From positions 62,001 to 126,000 of the forward strand of contig JAJRCF010000001.1 in NCBI GenBank assembly GCA_028679075.1: a stretch of DNA of 64,000 bases. The letters run 5' to 3'. The position numbers and the translations under genes were made by a program. Below the pieces are notes generated by a model. It was not told the origin of the DNA. It was given only the letters and a program-made list of their open reading frames with translations, and searched no databases. The stretch is from Methanoregula sp. Lineage in GTDB: Archaea; Halobacteriota; Methanomicrobia; Methanomicrobiales; Methanospirillaceae. This document shows positions 8,537 through 18,297 of the stretch, piece by piece; position 1 is the first letter of the stretch, and each line of letters begins with the position of its first letter.

Positions 8537-9376
8537 TCACTTCGATATGCTCCGGGCCATGACTTTCTGCCAGACCGGGCTGGTGAGGTTCGGGTAGTCC
8601 CCCCCGGCTGCCGAATAGATCCCGCCGGACTCCTGCCAGCCATGTACTTCCCCGGTGTGGAACCAGGAGTACCCGTCGGAACAATGATTATCCTTGGTGC
8701 GCCAGCTCTCCTTCCAGCTGTTTTCAACAATAACGTGGGAAGCGATATTCACGACTGCTGATGGCGATGATGAGTAATCGATGTAGATCATCAGGTGCTG
8801 GGGGACTACATCAACCTCATGATACTTCGTGAGATCAGGGTCCTTGCTGGCGATCATCTCTGTTGATTCCGGTGAAAACTTTACTTTCTGCAGGAAGAGG
8901 GACTGGTTGCCGATAGGATAGACGGTCTCCTGGAATTCAAGCGGGGAATCCAGGGGGGTGCGTTCCTCGTGGATGAACAGGAACTCGGTCCCGTGCGTCT
9001 CGTTCGGGTATAACCGGTCGGCGGTCAGTTTCAGGTACAGCGGTTGTGAACCATTGACTGGAATTGTCCAGTCGGGGTCCATGCCGGGAGGGGATCGGAC
9101 GAACGCGACCGAGATGTTCTCCCGCGCAAAAAATTCCTCGGTTAAGTAAAATGATCCGGCAACGGGCGAACCATTCTTTATCGGCAGCGGGAGATAGAGG
9201 GTCACGTTGGTGAGCGGTTCCGTTGAGTGGATCATCATCTGGTAGTGCTCGCTGGAGGAAAACTCGTGGGGGTCGGGATCAAAAATGAACCCGTTACTGA
9301 GCATGAAGTGTGCCAGCATGAAGAGTATGATACAGAGCAGGAGCAGGACCGCCGGGTGCCGGATATTCAGGTTCAT
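8537..9376 (-). CDS. Secreted/membrane-anchored protein, unknown function
   Basis: A 279-residue protein with one N-terminal helix (residues about 9-28) and an extracytoplasmic beta-rich domain containing many N-x-S/T sites (NVTLYLPLP, ENISV). ATG 9376 with CAGGGA just upstream marks the start; the longer reading upstream is antisense to the gene at 9512-9814. It is the first gene of the minus-strand exported-protein run, with an AT-rich gap of about 300 bases separating it from the next. Family not recognised. Confidence 0.6.
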   Translation of the reverse strand: MNLNIRHPAVLLLLCIILFMLAHFMLSNGFIFDPDPHEFSSSEHYQMMIHSTEPLTNVTLYLPLPIKNGSPVAGSFYLTEEFFARENISVAFVRSPPGMDPDWTIPVNGSQPLYLKLTADRLYPNETHGTEFLFIHEERTPLDSPLEFQETVYPIGNQSLFLQKVKFSPESTEMIASKDPDLTKYHEVDVVPQHLMIYIDYSSSPSAVVNIASHVIVENSWKESWRTKDNHCSDGYSWFHTGEVHGWQESGGIYSAAGGDYPNLTSPVWQKVMARSISK

Positions 9377-9511
9377 TCCCTGATCGTCAGATGCAGGAGT
9401 AAATAAAAATGGTGAAATGATCCTGGCAAAATAGATCCGGTACCGGAATACTATCCGGATGAACGGATTCGGACCGCTATCTTTTTTGCACCGGCCCATG
9501 CATGAATCCGT

Positions 9512-9814
9512 ATGGCAGCAACAACCTACATCATAAAACAGCTCGGTATCGAAAGTGTCGGGAAATTTTTTGCAGTCTTCGGACTGGTCTGGGGATTTTT
9601 TGTGGGACTCGTCTTCGCAGCCGGGGTCACTACAATGGGGGTCGGGATGGGTGTTGCCCCTGTCGGGTTTTTCGGGGGGCTCGTTGCGCTGGGCATCACG
9701 ACAATCATCGGCGGAGTTATGGGATTCATTGGCGGGGCAATCGTTGCCATCATCTACAACCTTGTGCTCGGGGCGACCGGGGGCATTGAGATGGACCTGG
9801 AAGTCAAGGCGTAA
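9512..9814 (+). CDS. Small DUF3566-like membrane protein
   Basis: A 100-residue protein. A short amphipathic start (TYIIKQLGIESVGKF) leads into two long glycine-rich membrane helices (GLVWGFFVGLVFAAG and LGITTIIGGVMGFIGGAIVAIIYN). The arrangement resembles the DUF3566 transmembrane family found in archaea and actinobacteria. No function is known, and the match is from pattern only. Confidence 0.6.
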   Translation: MAATTYIIKQLGIESVGKFFAVFGLVWGFFVGLVFAAGVTTMGVGMGVAPVGFFGGLVALGITTIIGGVMGFIGGAIVAIIYNLVLGATGGIEMDLEVKA

Positions 9815-10006
9815 CAATTTCTTTTTTAAAAATTTTCACCTGCACAGGGAGGGGTAATCTTAAAAATATTTTTTCTCCATCATCTCAGGGTCTTCTCTTG
9901 TTGATGTGCTGATGAAAATTTGTAGTAACCGAAAGCGAACCGGTATTTTCAAAGAGAGATAAAACCGCAATAATAATATTTCTGAGGCTCCCATATCACG
10001 TAGCTC

Positions 10007-11116
10007 ATGGTCCGGTTGCATTACATTGACAATCTGCGGTGGATGACGATCCTCCTGCTCTTCCCCTTCCATGCCGCAGCCATATTCTGTGCAGAATGGT
10101 ACGGCTATTATGTCTCTTCCGGTGACTCGTCCACGGCCGCACACCTGCTCCTCGTCACTACCGAGCCCTGGATCATGCCGCTGCTCTTCTGTATTGCCGG
10201 ACTGAGCACGAGATACGCGTTACACAAACGTTCCCCCCATGCGTACCTGAAAGAGCGTGTCAGGAAACTCCTCATCCCGTTCCTTGCAGGACTGGTCCTC
10301 ATCTGTCCCGTTATTGCCTACTATGCCCTGAAATTCCACACCGGCTACACCGGCAGCTTTGCCGGTGCATTCGTACATTTCTTCACCTCGGTCCAGTATA
10401 GTCCGGGCATCAACGGGATCATGGGGAATTTCAGCGTTGACCACCTCTGGTTCATCGCCTTCCTGTTCATCTTCTCCGTTGCGGCAATCGGCCTGATCCT
10501 TCTTGGACGGCAACTCCCGCACGTTCGCTTCAGTCCCGGAAACGTCCCCCTCCCGGTCATCTGTCTCCTGTTCATCCCGCTCTGGCTCCTGAACCTTGTC
10601 GGCTACCACGTGACACGCTATTCCATCCTTACGTACTTCGCGATGTTCCTGATCGGGTATTACCTGCTCGCGTGCGATCCGGTCCAGGCAAAGCTGGAAA
10701 AGTACTGGGCAGTCCTCCTTGCTGCATGGGTTGTCCTTGCCATTGGTGTGACATGGACGTACGGACTGTTCATGGGGCATGGCGAAGTCTTCTGGGGGTA
10801 TTCCCCCCTCTTCGTCCTGACCGGATGGATCGCCGTTCTTGCGTTTATGGGTACGGGCCGGCACCTGCTTGACCATTCCAATGCCTTCGCAACGTACATG
10901 AATTCGGCATCGTACCCGGTGTACATTATTCACCAGCCGGTAATGGTGGCGATTGCGTACTATGTGCTGATGCTCGCAATTCCCCAGGCATTGCAGTACG
11001 CGGTCATTGTGATCGGAAGCATCCTGCTGACATTTGCCTGTTACGAGATCCTCAGGAGAATCCCGGGAGTGCGGGCGCTGTTCGGGATTATTGAGCCGGA
11101 GAAGAACGCTGCGTGA
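10007..11116 (+). CDS. Acyltransferase family 3 (OpgC/OafA-like) membrane protein
   Basis: A 369-residue polytopic protein with about ten predicted helices. It opens with the family signature YIDNLRWMTILLLFPFHAA, including the conserved Arg and His, and has SVDHLWFIAFLFIFS in the middle, as in acyltransferase-3 proteins of the OpgC branch. Such enzymes move acyl or succinyl groups onto extracellular glycans or lipids. The substrate cannot be told from sequence; it stands alone, preceded by AT-rich DNA. Confidence 0.85.
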   Translation: MVRLHYIDNLRWMTILLLFPFHAAAIFCAEWYGYYVSSGDSSTAAHLLLVTTEPWIMPLLFCIAGLSTRYALHKRSPHAYLKERVRKLLIPFLAGLVLICPVIAYYALKFHTGYTGSFAGAFVHFFTSVQYSPGINGIMGNFSVDHLWFIAFLFIFSVAAIGLILLGRQLPHVRFSPGNVPLPVICLLFIPLWLLNLVGYHVTRYSILTYFAMFLIGYYLLACDPVQAKLEKYWAVLLAAWVVLAIGVTWTYGLFMGHGEVFWGYSPLFVLTGWIAVLAFMGTGRHLLDHSNAFATYMNSASYPVYIIHQPVMVAIAYYVLMLAIPQALQYAVIVIGSILLTFACYEILRRIPGVRALFGIIEPEKNAA

Positions 11117-11205
11117 GCTGCCCAATAATTTTTTCTTTCCGGTTACCGGAAATAATTATGGATATCAGTCATCACGGTTAAGGTCCGTGAGGATGTTTTT
11201 TAACA

Positions 11206-11472
11206 ATGTCAGGATTCACACAATCGTCGCTCGCCCGGTTCGTACTGTTCATGATCGCACTCTCGGTTGCCGGGATTATCGTTGCCGGCGTCCACTATGC
11301 GGTCGTTGACCTCCCGGCACAGGAGAAGATGAAAACAGCGATGACAGAATATACCCGGTGCACCGGTGGGTGCGTCCATACCAATGTCATGTACACTACC
11401 CCCACAGGCACAAAGAACCCGGCCGATGACACGTGCGTGCAGAAATGCCGCGACGAATATCTCCGGCCATGA
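11206..11472 (+). CDS. Small single-helix membrane protein with two Cys-x3-Cys motifs
   Basis: An 88-residue protein: N-terminal helix about residues 10-33, then a soluble tail with CTGGC and CVQKC separated by about 23 residues. The paired cysteines could form disulfides outside the cell or bind metal, as in twin CX3C-like hairpins. No family recognised. It follows the acyltransferase gene by 90 bases and may share its transcript. Confidence 0.55.
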   Translation: MSGFTQSSLARFVLFMIALSVAGIIVAGVHYAVVDLPAQEKMKTAMTEYTRCTGGCVHTNVMYTTPTGTKNPADDTCVQKCRDEYLRP

Positions 11473-12393
11473 CACGGGAATACCTACCGGGTCTCGCACT
11501 GTCGATGATACCCGGGGCATCTTCCCGTCCCCGGTCGTCTGGTGAAGGTCCCGGGCCAAAAACGAAGGGTCTTTTCAATTGACCCATGCTGCACCCTTCA
11601 CCCTCTTCACTTTTGCCTCCCGTTAGCGTACATTAGCGTTTTACAGCGCCACGTAAAACCGTCCGTTTGGCGTAAAACGCCCTTTAATACAGGATTCCGG
11701 AAAACGTGAGCAAAAGTGTACCTGAATTTGCAGTTTATGCATGAGATCAACACCAGAAACAGGCAATCCGGGGCCGTAAAGTGCCCCATTTCGCCAGGAA
11801 TGGGGCATGAGAAGAACCCAAAGAGGGTTCTTCGAAGGGCCGGATTAGCATGGTTATTCCGGAGAAATCGAATATGCCAGTACCAATAGCGAATATCCGA
11901 TAGAGTAGGAGGGATGCTCGGATCTCAATGATACGGGCTCCGATTATGCCGGTTTCCGTATCCAGAGGTCGTATTTCGCGAAAATGAGGTCATAATTCAT
12001 CAGTTTTCGGGGTTTTTACGTCGTAGAATGAGAGGTCATATTTGGGCGCATTTGTACAATGAAAAAGAACCTGCCACAGGGTTTTGGGCATCATGCCATT
12101 GCTTTCAGCCACCAAATGACGCTATGACCTGTTTTAAGGCAAAGGGGATTTTTACGTCGTAGAAACAATGAGATTAGGTGTAGGAGCGGGAGCGGGAATA
12201 GATCGGCCGGGAAATTTTTCCGGGCGGTGCAGAAATTTTTTAAAAATATTTTAGAAATTTTTTTGTAATTTTTTATTTTTAAAAATTTGTAAGATGCGAT
12301 GCCAGACGCGCAAGATTCGATATTTTACGCTACGCACTCACGGGTATGGGAATTTGCGGACAAGCCGTTGCCCAGCAAGGGGGGAAAACCCGT
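11473..12393. other. 920-base intergenic region with hairpins and a direct repeat
   Basis: No convincing gene is seen. It contains a 9-bp inverted repeat (11782-11790 with 11799-11807), a GAAGAA-type hairpin (11811-11833), two copies of the 16-mer TTTTTACGTCGTAGAA (12013-12028 and 12149-12164), and a very AT-rich stretch at about 12230-12292. A partial match to the GC-rich dispersed motif (GTTGCCCAGCAAGG) lies near 12367. The PAS gene ends at 12394 from the other side. Confidence 0.5.
11782..11833. repeat. Two adjacent inverted repeats, the second of the GAAGAA hairpin family
   Basis: First hairpin: TGCCCCATT and AATGGGGCA around an eight-base loop. Second: GAAGAACCC and GGGTTCTTC around AAAGA. 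Both stems are nine perfect pairs. The second shares its outer GAAGAA/TTCTTC with hairpins at 25992, 26028, 26639, 57175 and 61894. Confidence 0.65.
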
Positions 12394-14970
12394 TCAATCC
12401 TCCGGGCCGGGCTTGCTATCCCTGCTGGCAACCTGTTCAATGATCTGCCGTTTTGGTTCTCCGCCCTCCTTCAGGGCCCTCAGGATCCGTTTTTTCCCGC
12501 TGATGTCACGGACACAGACAAGGGTGACATCTTTGCCCTGGTACCTGAACGGCATTGCGGATGTCTCGACATCGATCTCGCTCCCGTCGAGCCGGATGAA
12601 CACCATTTCGCATGGTAGCGAAGGGTGCCGGTCGCGGCAGATACTCTGCGCACGTTGCCGGATGAGTTCATGATAGTCACTGCGGACCCGGTTGCGTAAC
12701 GATTCCTCTGCAAGATCGTTTTTGGACAAAGCCCCGAAGAGTTGAAGGGCGGCAGGGTTCAGGTAGATGAAGTTCCATTTATCTGCGATATAGACGGCAT
12801 CCGACATGGCATCGATGGTATTCCGCAACATCTCAGCGCTCTCCACCAGTGCGTTCACCATCTGTATCCTCTCGGTGATGTTCCGGGCAAAACAGAACAC
12901 GAACTCCGCCTCCCCCTGAGTAACGTACACCAGTCCGATATCCATATCGAGAATCCTGCCGTTCCTGCACCGGTGCCGGGTCTGGAAGTACTGCCGCCTG
13001 TTTTTCCGCAGGCCTTCCAGGGACCGTTCCCAGAGTTCCTGAGTGAAGTCGGGATCCAGGAAAAAGATCTTCGTCCCGCAGAGTTCCTCGCGGGAGAAAC
13101 CGGTTGTCATGCACACGGCATCGTTGACATAGATGATATTCGCACCGGTGTCCATCCAGAATACCTCGTCATACGCATTGTCGACCGAGGTCTTCAGCAG
13201 GTTCAGCCGGTCTTCCGCACGCTTGCGTTCCGTGATGTCGCGGACAAAACAGATCTTGTACTCTTCATCGCCTTTCCTGACATAGACCGTACCGACTTCC
13301 ACATCGATCAGGGTGCCGTCCCTGCACCGGTGACGGCTCTGGAAGAACTGGGTCCGGTTCTTCCGGGCATCGGCAGTATGCTCCCCGAACAGTGCGGGAG
13401 TCATGTCCGGAACGAGATCGAAGATGGTCAGCGTACAGAGTTCTTCCCGCGAATAACCGAGTGTCCTGCAGGATGCATCATTGACGTACAGGAAATTTCC
13501 CTTCAGGTCCATCCAGAATACTTCGTCATATGCATTATCGACCGAGGTTTTCAGGAGCCGGAGCCTGTCTTCCGCGTCCCTGCGTTCGGTGATATCCCTG
13601 ATAAAGAAACAGCAGGTCTCGCTGTCATCGAAGAACAGGAAATTGCCCAGGATCTCGACGGGGATTGTCCTGTTGTTCCTGTCATGTATCAATGCCTCGA
13701 AGAGGACAAAACCGTCCTGTTTCATGGATCCCCAGGTCTGCTGCCAGGGAACGGGCACGGGCGTGCCAGTAGTTGATGGCTGTAAAAAGACCAGCCTGTC
13801 ACCGGGCCCCTTCCCCAGGATGCTGAGTGCGGACTTGTTGGAAGAAGTGATGGCCCCGTGCTCGTCCGTCCAGAAGATCATGTCGCTGGAGTTGTTGACG
13901 CAGAACTGGATCTTCTGCAGGCTCTTTTCAGTCTCCCTGCGCTTACGGATCTCCCCGAGCAGGTCATGGTTGATCTTTTTTAACTCGTCGGTCTTCTCCT
14001 TCACCAGCACCTCAGTGTTCTCGTGATAATACCGGAGTCTCTTCTGGATTGCCACAAGTTCCGTGATGTCGGTGCCATGCGAATGGATCTCTGTTATGAC
14101 CCCATCCCGGAATATGGCCCGGTGCCTCCACCGGATCCACCGGTACTCTCCCGTAGGAGCCAGGGTGCGGTGCTCGATAACCTGTTCGGGTTTTTCAGGA
14201 CTGATGGACCGGTACTGCTCCCGCGCAGCCGGCCGGTCTTCCTCCGGGACCCGTGGCCAGTACTTTGTCCCGATCAACTGCCCGCAGGGTGTCCCGGTAA
14301 AGCCCGCAAATGCGGGATTTGCAAAGAGGATCGTGCGGTCGGGAAGCGACCGTACGATAAATTCTGTCTGCGCTTCGGCCAGTGCCCGGTACCGTTCTTC
14401 GAGCAGGGCGATCGTTTCGGTTGCGGTTTCCAGAAACGTGATGTCCTTAATGAGCAGTGCGCTGCCGGTTGTGGAGTCGGGGAAGACAACCGGAATACTC
14501 CGGACTTCATAATACCCCAACATCTCCTGCTTCGGGCATGTGAGCCTGACCATGTCCGTAAACGATGAAAAACCGGCTCTTGCCAGTTCCTCAGGCACAT
14601 TCTGCTGGAGAAGGGGGACGGGCAGGGACCGTACCGGCTTACCGCGGATGTCTTCCCTGGTGCAACCGGACCATGCATAAAAACCGGTATTTGCGTCAAC
14701 GGCATGCAGGTTCCGGTCGATACCAAGCAGATAATCGGGACATATCTCTGCCAGCAGCTCGAACGGCGCACGTTTCGAGAGCGCAAAGACCTTTGCCTTG
14801 CCGATATGCCTGAGACCAACCTTCCCCTGGTGGAGCAGGATTCCCAGGTATTGTGCCGTTGCGTTACGGTTCAGCCCGAGTGCAGCAGCAATATTTTTTA
14901 CCATCAATCCTTCGGGATGTGTGGAGAGAACCCGAACTATTGAGGCAAGGTGGTCCTGGGTATCGGGCAT
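12394..14970 (-). CDS. Multi-PAS sensor protein with N-terminal winged HTH, no kinase domain
   Basis: An 858-residue soluble protein. Residues about 5-65 form a winged helix-turn-helix (IAAALGLNRNATAQYLGIL). About six PAS domains follow, starting near 75, 195, 350, 475, 600 and 715, with a coiled-coil linker near 325-350. Domains four and five are near-duplicates (both contain LKTSVDNAYDEVFWMD). There is no histidine-kinase, GGDEF or receiver domain, so it probably binds DNA directly in response to redox, ligand or protein signals. Proteins of this HTH-PAS plan are common in Methanomicrobiales. Ligands are unknown. Confidence 0.85.
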   Translation of the reverse strand: MPDTQDHLASIVRVLSTHPEGLMVKNIAAALGLNRNATAQYLGILLHQGKVGLRHIGKAKVFALSKRAPFELLAEICPDYLLGIDRNLHAVDANTGFYAWSGCTREDIRGKPVRSLPVPLLQQNVPEELARAGFSSFTDMVRLTCPKQEMLGYYEVRSIPVVFPDSTTGSALLIKDITFLETATETIALLEERYRALAEAQTEFIVRSLPDRTILFANPAFAGFTGTPCGQLIGTKYWPRVPEEDRPAAREQYRSISPEKPEQVIEHRTLAPTGEYRWIRWRHRAIFRDGVITEIHSHGTDITELVAIQKRLRYYHENTEVLVKEKTDELKKINHDLLGEIRKRRETEKSLQKIQFCVNNSSDMIFWTDEHGAITSSNKSALSILGKGPGDRLVFLQPSTTGTPVPVPWQQTWGSMKQDGFVLFEALIHDRNNRTIPVEILGNFLFFDDSETCCFFIRDITERRDAEDRLRLLKTSVDNAYDEVFWMDLKGNFLYVNDASCRTLGYSREELCTLTIFDLVPDMTPALFGEHTADARKNRTQFFQSRHRCRDGTLIDVEVGTVYVRKGDEEYKICFVRDITERKRAEDRLNLLKTSVDNAYDEVFWMDTGANIIYVNDAVCMTTGFSREELCGTKIFFLDPDFTQELWERSLEGLRKNRRQYFQTRHRCRNGRILDMDIGLVYVTQGEAEFVFCFARNITERIQMVNALVESAEMLRNTIDAMSDAVYIADKWNFIYLNPAALQLFGALSKNDLAEESLRNRVRSDYHELIRQRAQSICRDRHPSLPCEMVFIRLDGSEIDVETSAMPFRYQGKDVTLVCVRDISGKKRILRALKEGGEPKRQIIEQVASRDSKPGPED

Positions 14971-15653
14971 TCGTCACAAGACCTTGCATTTATTGGGATA
15001 AAAACGTGAATGGAATTATTTTTTAATGCAAGGCATTGATGGGATGCCATTGGGCAATTATAATATCCTCCCGGTTCTTCGGGAACTTGTGTAAAAGCGA
15101 TCGGATGCCATGTTCCCCGGAACAAGGCAATCCGGTCGCTTACTCGGTACCAGCATTATCGGTTTTCCGGTTGTTTTCCGTTCAACAGCCTGCATAGTGG
15201 AACGGAACGCTGCCGTTACATCCGGTGAGGCCGGTATCAGGACGATGACTGACGTGACGGAACAGAGTGAACGGGCCTTGGAAAACGGCGCATTACCGAC
15301 AAGTCTGGTGAAGGAGAAGGCTGCCGGGACCGGCAGGACCCCTGACAGGGATCCAAAAACGCCTGATGCAAAAAATACCGTGGAACATTACCAGCAGACC
15401 CTGGACCAGCTGTCAGAAGAACTGGACGCGTATTTTTTGATGAGGCGCCTGATGCCCCGGGAGTAAGGAATGAAAAACATCATCACGTGCAGTCATGGGA
15501 ACGGAAAAGGGAATTTCCGGCATGCTCATCATAGGACGTCCCCGGTATTAACGGGGCGCCCCCCACCGGGGCGAACCGTGCCAGTTTTGTATGCCTGGCT
15601 GCACACGGCCAGCGTGGATGAGACAGACGAAATACTCAAAGACAGAGTGATTC
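14971..15653. other. Mostly non-coding stretch between the PAS sensor and the acetate transporter
   Basis: This holds the upstream region of the PAS sensor (minus), a doubtful short reading frame at 15245-15466, and about 190 bases before the transporter, including a GC-rich segment near 15545-15575 (GGGGCGCCCCCC). I see no strong promoter motif. Confidence 0.4.
15245..15466 (+). CDS. Doubtful small hydrophilic protein
   Basis: A 73-codon frame starting MTDVTEQSER and ending in a helical, acidic segment (HYQQTLDQLSEELDAYFLMRRL). The C-terminal part has protein-like composition, resembling short signal-transduction linkers, but the upstream part does not. It could be a remnant of a signalling gene. 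No homolog is recognised. Confidence 0.3.
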   Translation: MTDVTEQSERALENGALPTSLVKEKAAGTGRTPDRDPKTPDAKNTVEHYQQTLDQLSEELDAYFLMRRLMPRE

Positions 15654-16253
15654 ATGACGTCAACAACAACGACAGATCCGGTATTCAAGAATGAGATGCG
15701 AATTTCCGACACGACAGCGAACCCGGGAGCCCTTGGCCTGCTCGCGTTCGGGATGACAACGGTAATCCTGAACCTGCATAATGCAGGGCTCTTCAGTATG
15801 GGTTCTGCAGTCTTTGCCATGGGCATATTCTATGGAGGCATTGCCCAGGTCATTGCCGGCATCATGGAATGGAAGAAGAAGAACACGTTCGGCATGACCG
15901 CGTTCATCTCGTACGGGTTCTTCTGGATCGTGCTGGTATTCATGCTGCTGATGCCGGCACTGGGGTGGACCGGTGCGCTCGACAAGATGTCGCTCATCTG
16001 TTACCTCGCGTTGTGGGGCCTGTTCTCCCTGGTGATGTTTGTCATTACATTCCGGCTTTCAAAGGCACTCCAGGTGGTCTTCGGACTGCTTGTCCTGCTC
16101 TTCTTCCTGCTGGTCATCGGAAACGCACTGGGCAGCGAGACGATCCTCCACATTGCCGGGAAAGAGGGAGTCATCTGCGGGCTCTCCGCGATGTATACCG
16201 GCCTGGGCGAGGTCATGAACGAAGTATACCGGGATAAGATCATCCCCCTTTAG
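15654..16253 (+). CDS. Acetate uptake transporter (GPR1/FUN34/YaaH family)
   Basis: A 199-residue, six-helix protein with the family motif near residues 23-36 (NPGALGLLAFGMTTVILNLHN, where most members have NPAPLGL). Characterised members move acetate or succinate with protons. It is followed after nine bases by the chemoreceptor and then CheW, so uptake and sensing of acetate or a similar acid may be coupled; that link is inference from gene order. Start ATG 15654 lies before a hydrophilic N-terminus typical of the family. Confidence 0.85.
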   Translation: MTSTTTTDPVFKNEMRISDTTANPGALGLLAFGMTTVILNLHNAGLFSMGSAVFAMGIFYGGIAQVIAGIMEWKKKNTFGMTAFISYGFFWIVLVFMLLMPALGWTGALDKMSLICYLALWGLFSLVMFVITFRLSKALQVVFGLLVLLFFLLVIGNALGSETILHIAGKEGVICGLSAMYTGLGEVMNEVYRDKIIPL

Positions 16254-16262
16254 GTGAAAACA

Positions 16263-17744
16263 ATGATTGAGATACAGGAATTCGAACAGATGTTTGATGC
16301 ATCCCCGCTCGCCCAGGCGATCGTGGATAAGAATTTTAAATTTGTAAAGATTAACGCCGCGTTTGTCAGGCTCTTCGGTTTTTCCATGGACAGGATACTC
16401 GCGATGAAGATCACGGACCTGAAAACCCAGGGACTGATCACCTACCGGAAAGACACGGGCAAGTCCATCCAGGACGTCCTGGCCAGCAAGACAAACGAGT
16501 TCGGGGAGTCCACGTTCGAAGGGCCGACCGGAGTCCATGTCATCCAGCGGGCATTCCTCCCCCTCCTTGACGAGAAACGGGAGGTGCGGTATATCTTCAT
16601 CACCTATAATGAAATCTCGCTGGTGGTGAAGAGCCAGGAATACCTGGAGCAGGAGATCAATGAATTCATCAGGGTCTATGAAAAAATGGCCACGGGCGAT
16701 CTTACCGTAAGCCATTCGGTCGAAAAGCCCGAGGACAAGGATCTCGAAGCCACGTACGAGATCCTCGCACGGCTGCGGGGATCGGTCCGGAATATCATCG
16801 CAGCGCTCAAGGTCAATATCAAGGATGTCAACCGGCAGATGGCCGACCTGACTACCATCACCAATGATGCCACGCACAGCGTGGAGGATGCATCCAAGGG
16901 TGTCGACCATATCGCGCAGAACACCTCGATCGTTTCCGATAGTACACGTAAGGTATCCGAAGGCATCGGGCAGATGACCCAGGCCATGCAGGACATGAGC
17001 GCGGCTGTCGAAGAGATCTCCTCCAGCATGGAGAGCGTCTCCACCCAGGCCCACAACGCGAACAGTTCTGCCCGGAGCGGTGCGCAGCTGGCCGAGGGGG
17101 TCAACCATAACATGTCGGAGATTACCGGCGCAACGAACAACGTGTACGGGATTGTCAAGGATATCGAGAAACAGATGAACGATATCGGCAAGATCATCGT
17201 CCTGATCCGGGACCTTGCCAGCCAGACAAACCTGCTCGCGCTCAACGCGGCCATCGAGGCGGCCCGTGCCGGCGAGCACGGCAGGGGTTTTGCCGTGGTT
17301 GCATCGGAGGTCAAGTCCCTTGCCCAGGAGTCCCGGCAGAGCGCCGAGAAGATCGAGGACATGATCAAACAGCTCAACAGCGCCACGAAGAAGGCCATGG
17401 ATGCGATGGACGGGTCAAAGGTTCTGGTCCAGAAAGGATTTGAGGAGTCGCAGGCCGCGCTCGATGCATTCCGGCAGATCCAGAAGGCCGCAGAAGCGGT
17501 GGCAAACAGCGCGTCCGAAGTTGCCGCTGCAACGGAGGAACAGGCCGCGACAACGGAGGAGATTACGGCAAGCGTCCATGAAGTTTCCAGCCTGATCGAC
17601 AAAACGGCAAAGGAGGCAGGGGATGCGGCTGCCGCTACCGAGGAGTCTGCCGCTGCTATCAGCGACATCGCCCGCATTGTCAGGACCGTAAACGAGTCTG
17701 CGGTGCAGGCCATGGAAGCCAACAAGAAGTTCCGGGTGGACTAA
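16263..17744 (+). CDS. Soluble PAS-containing methyl-accepting chemotaxis protein
   Basis: About 493 residues without membrane helices. Residues about 1-125 form a PAS domain ([19 protein letters not shown]), then a HAMP-like linker, and about 200-490 the signalling coiled coil. The hairpin tip is well preserved ([20 protein letters not shown]). ATG 16263 is favoured over GTG 16254 because AGGTGA lies five bases upstream. It should sit in the cytoplasmic chemosensory array with CheW, encoded 17 bases downstream. Glutamine/glutamate-rich methylation regions are present. The PAS ligand is unknown. Confidence 0.9.
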   Translation: MIEIQEFEQMFDASPLAQAIVDKNFKFVKINAAFVRLFGFSMDRILAMKITDLKTQGLITYRKDTGKSIQDVLASKTNEFGESTFEGPTGVHVIQRAFLPLLDEKREVRYIFITYNEISLVVKSQEYLEQEINEFIRVYEKMATGDLTVSHSVEKPEDKDLEATYEILARLRGSVRNIIAALKVNIKDVNRQMADLTTITNDATHSVEDASKGVDHIAQNTSIVSDSTRKVSEGIGQMTQAMQDMSAAVEEISSSMESVSTQAHNANSSARSGAQLAEGVNHNMSEITGATNNVYGIVKDIEKQMNDIGKIIVLIRDLASQTNLLALNAAIEAARAGEHGRGFAVVASEVKSLAQESRQSAEKIEDMIKQLNSATKKAMDAMDGSKVLVQKGFEESQAALDAFRQIQKAAEAVANSASEVAAATEEQAATTEEITASVHEVSSLIDKTAKEAGDAAAATEESAAAISDIARIVRTVNESAVQAMEANKKFRVD

Positions 17745-17761
17745 AACAGGGTGACCAGCCC

Positions 17762-18295
17762 ATGACGGCAAGAGCATCCGAACCCGGAAAGGCTGCACGG
17801 GCGCACGATCCCGTGGAGGAGAAGGCAGAAGACATCCAGATCGTTGAATTCGTCCTTGGCAGCGAACGATTCGCCGTAGACCTCTTCAATGTCAGGGAAG
17901 TTGTGGAGTACACGACCATCACCAGGCTCCCGAATGTGCCGGCCTATGTGCGGGGGATTATCGACCTGCGGGGCGAGATCACGATGATCATCGACCTCAA
18001 GCACCGGCTGAATATCCCGGGATCCGGCGGGGTTCCCGCTGACTCTTCGCGGATCATCGTGCTGGACGACACGATCGCCCGGTCCAAGATCGGGATCCTT
18101 GTCGATGATGTCACCTCGGTCTCCACCTTTGAGGCACGCCAGGTCGATTATACATCGGCATCTGTAAACCGGGAAGAGACGGCGATCATCGGTATCATCA
18201 AGCGCATGACCCGGGTCCGGGACAAGGAGATCAATGAACTGATCATATGGATTGATATCAAGAAGCTCCTGGCCGATATCGACGCTTCCCTGTAA
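17762..18295 (+). CDS. cheW: Chemotaxis adaptor CheW
   Basis: A 177-residue protein. After a hydrophilic leader of about 25 residues, the CheW fold is clear: IVEFVLGSERFAVDLFNVREVV, then LPNVPAYVRGIIDLRGEI, the most conserved CheW segment, and GILVDDVTSVSTF. It links chemoreceptors to CheA. No cheA or cheY lies in the window, so this is an accessory copy dedicated to the adjacent receptor, or the main cluster is elsewhere. A factor-independent style terminator follows. Confidence 0.92.
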   Translation: MTARASEPGKAARAHDPVEEKAEDIQIVEFVLGSERFAVDLFNVREVVEYTTITRLPNVPAYVRGIIDLRGEITMIIDLKHRLNIPGSGGVPADSSRIIVLDDTIARSKIGILVDDVTSVSTFEARQVDYTSASVNREETAIIGIIKRMTRVRDKEINELIIWIDIKKLLADIDASL

Positions 18296-18297
18296 CA

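Noticed and set aside
9377-9817. N-terminal extension of the 8537-9376 gene
   Set aside because: The extension is antisense to the 9512-9814 membrane protein, is rich in Asp/Pro/Cys without pattern, and a good start with ribosome site and signal helix exists at 9376.
12742-13776. Plus-strand frame of 344 codons inside the PAS gene
   Set aside because: It mirrors the PAS repeats on the opposite strand, and no domain is visible.
16059-17279. Minus-strand frame of 406 codons across the transporter and chemoreceptor genes
   Set aside because: It overlaps two clearly real genes, and its His/Asp/Leu-rich composition is the antisense of a coiled coil.
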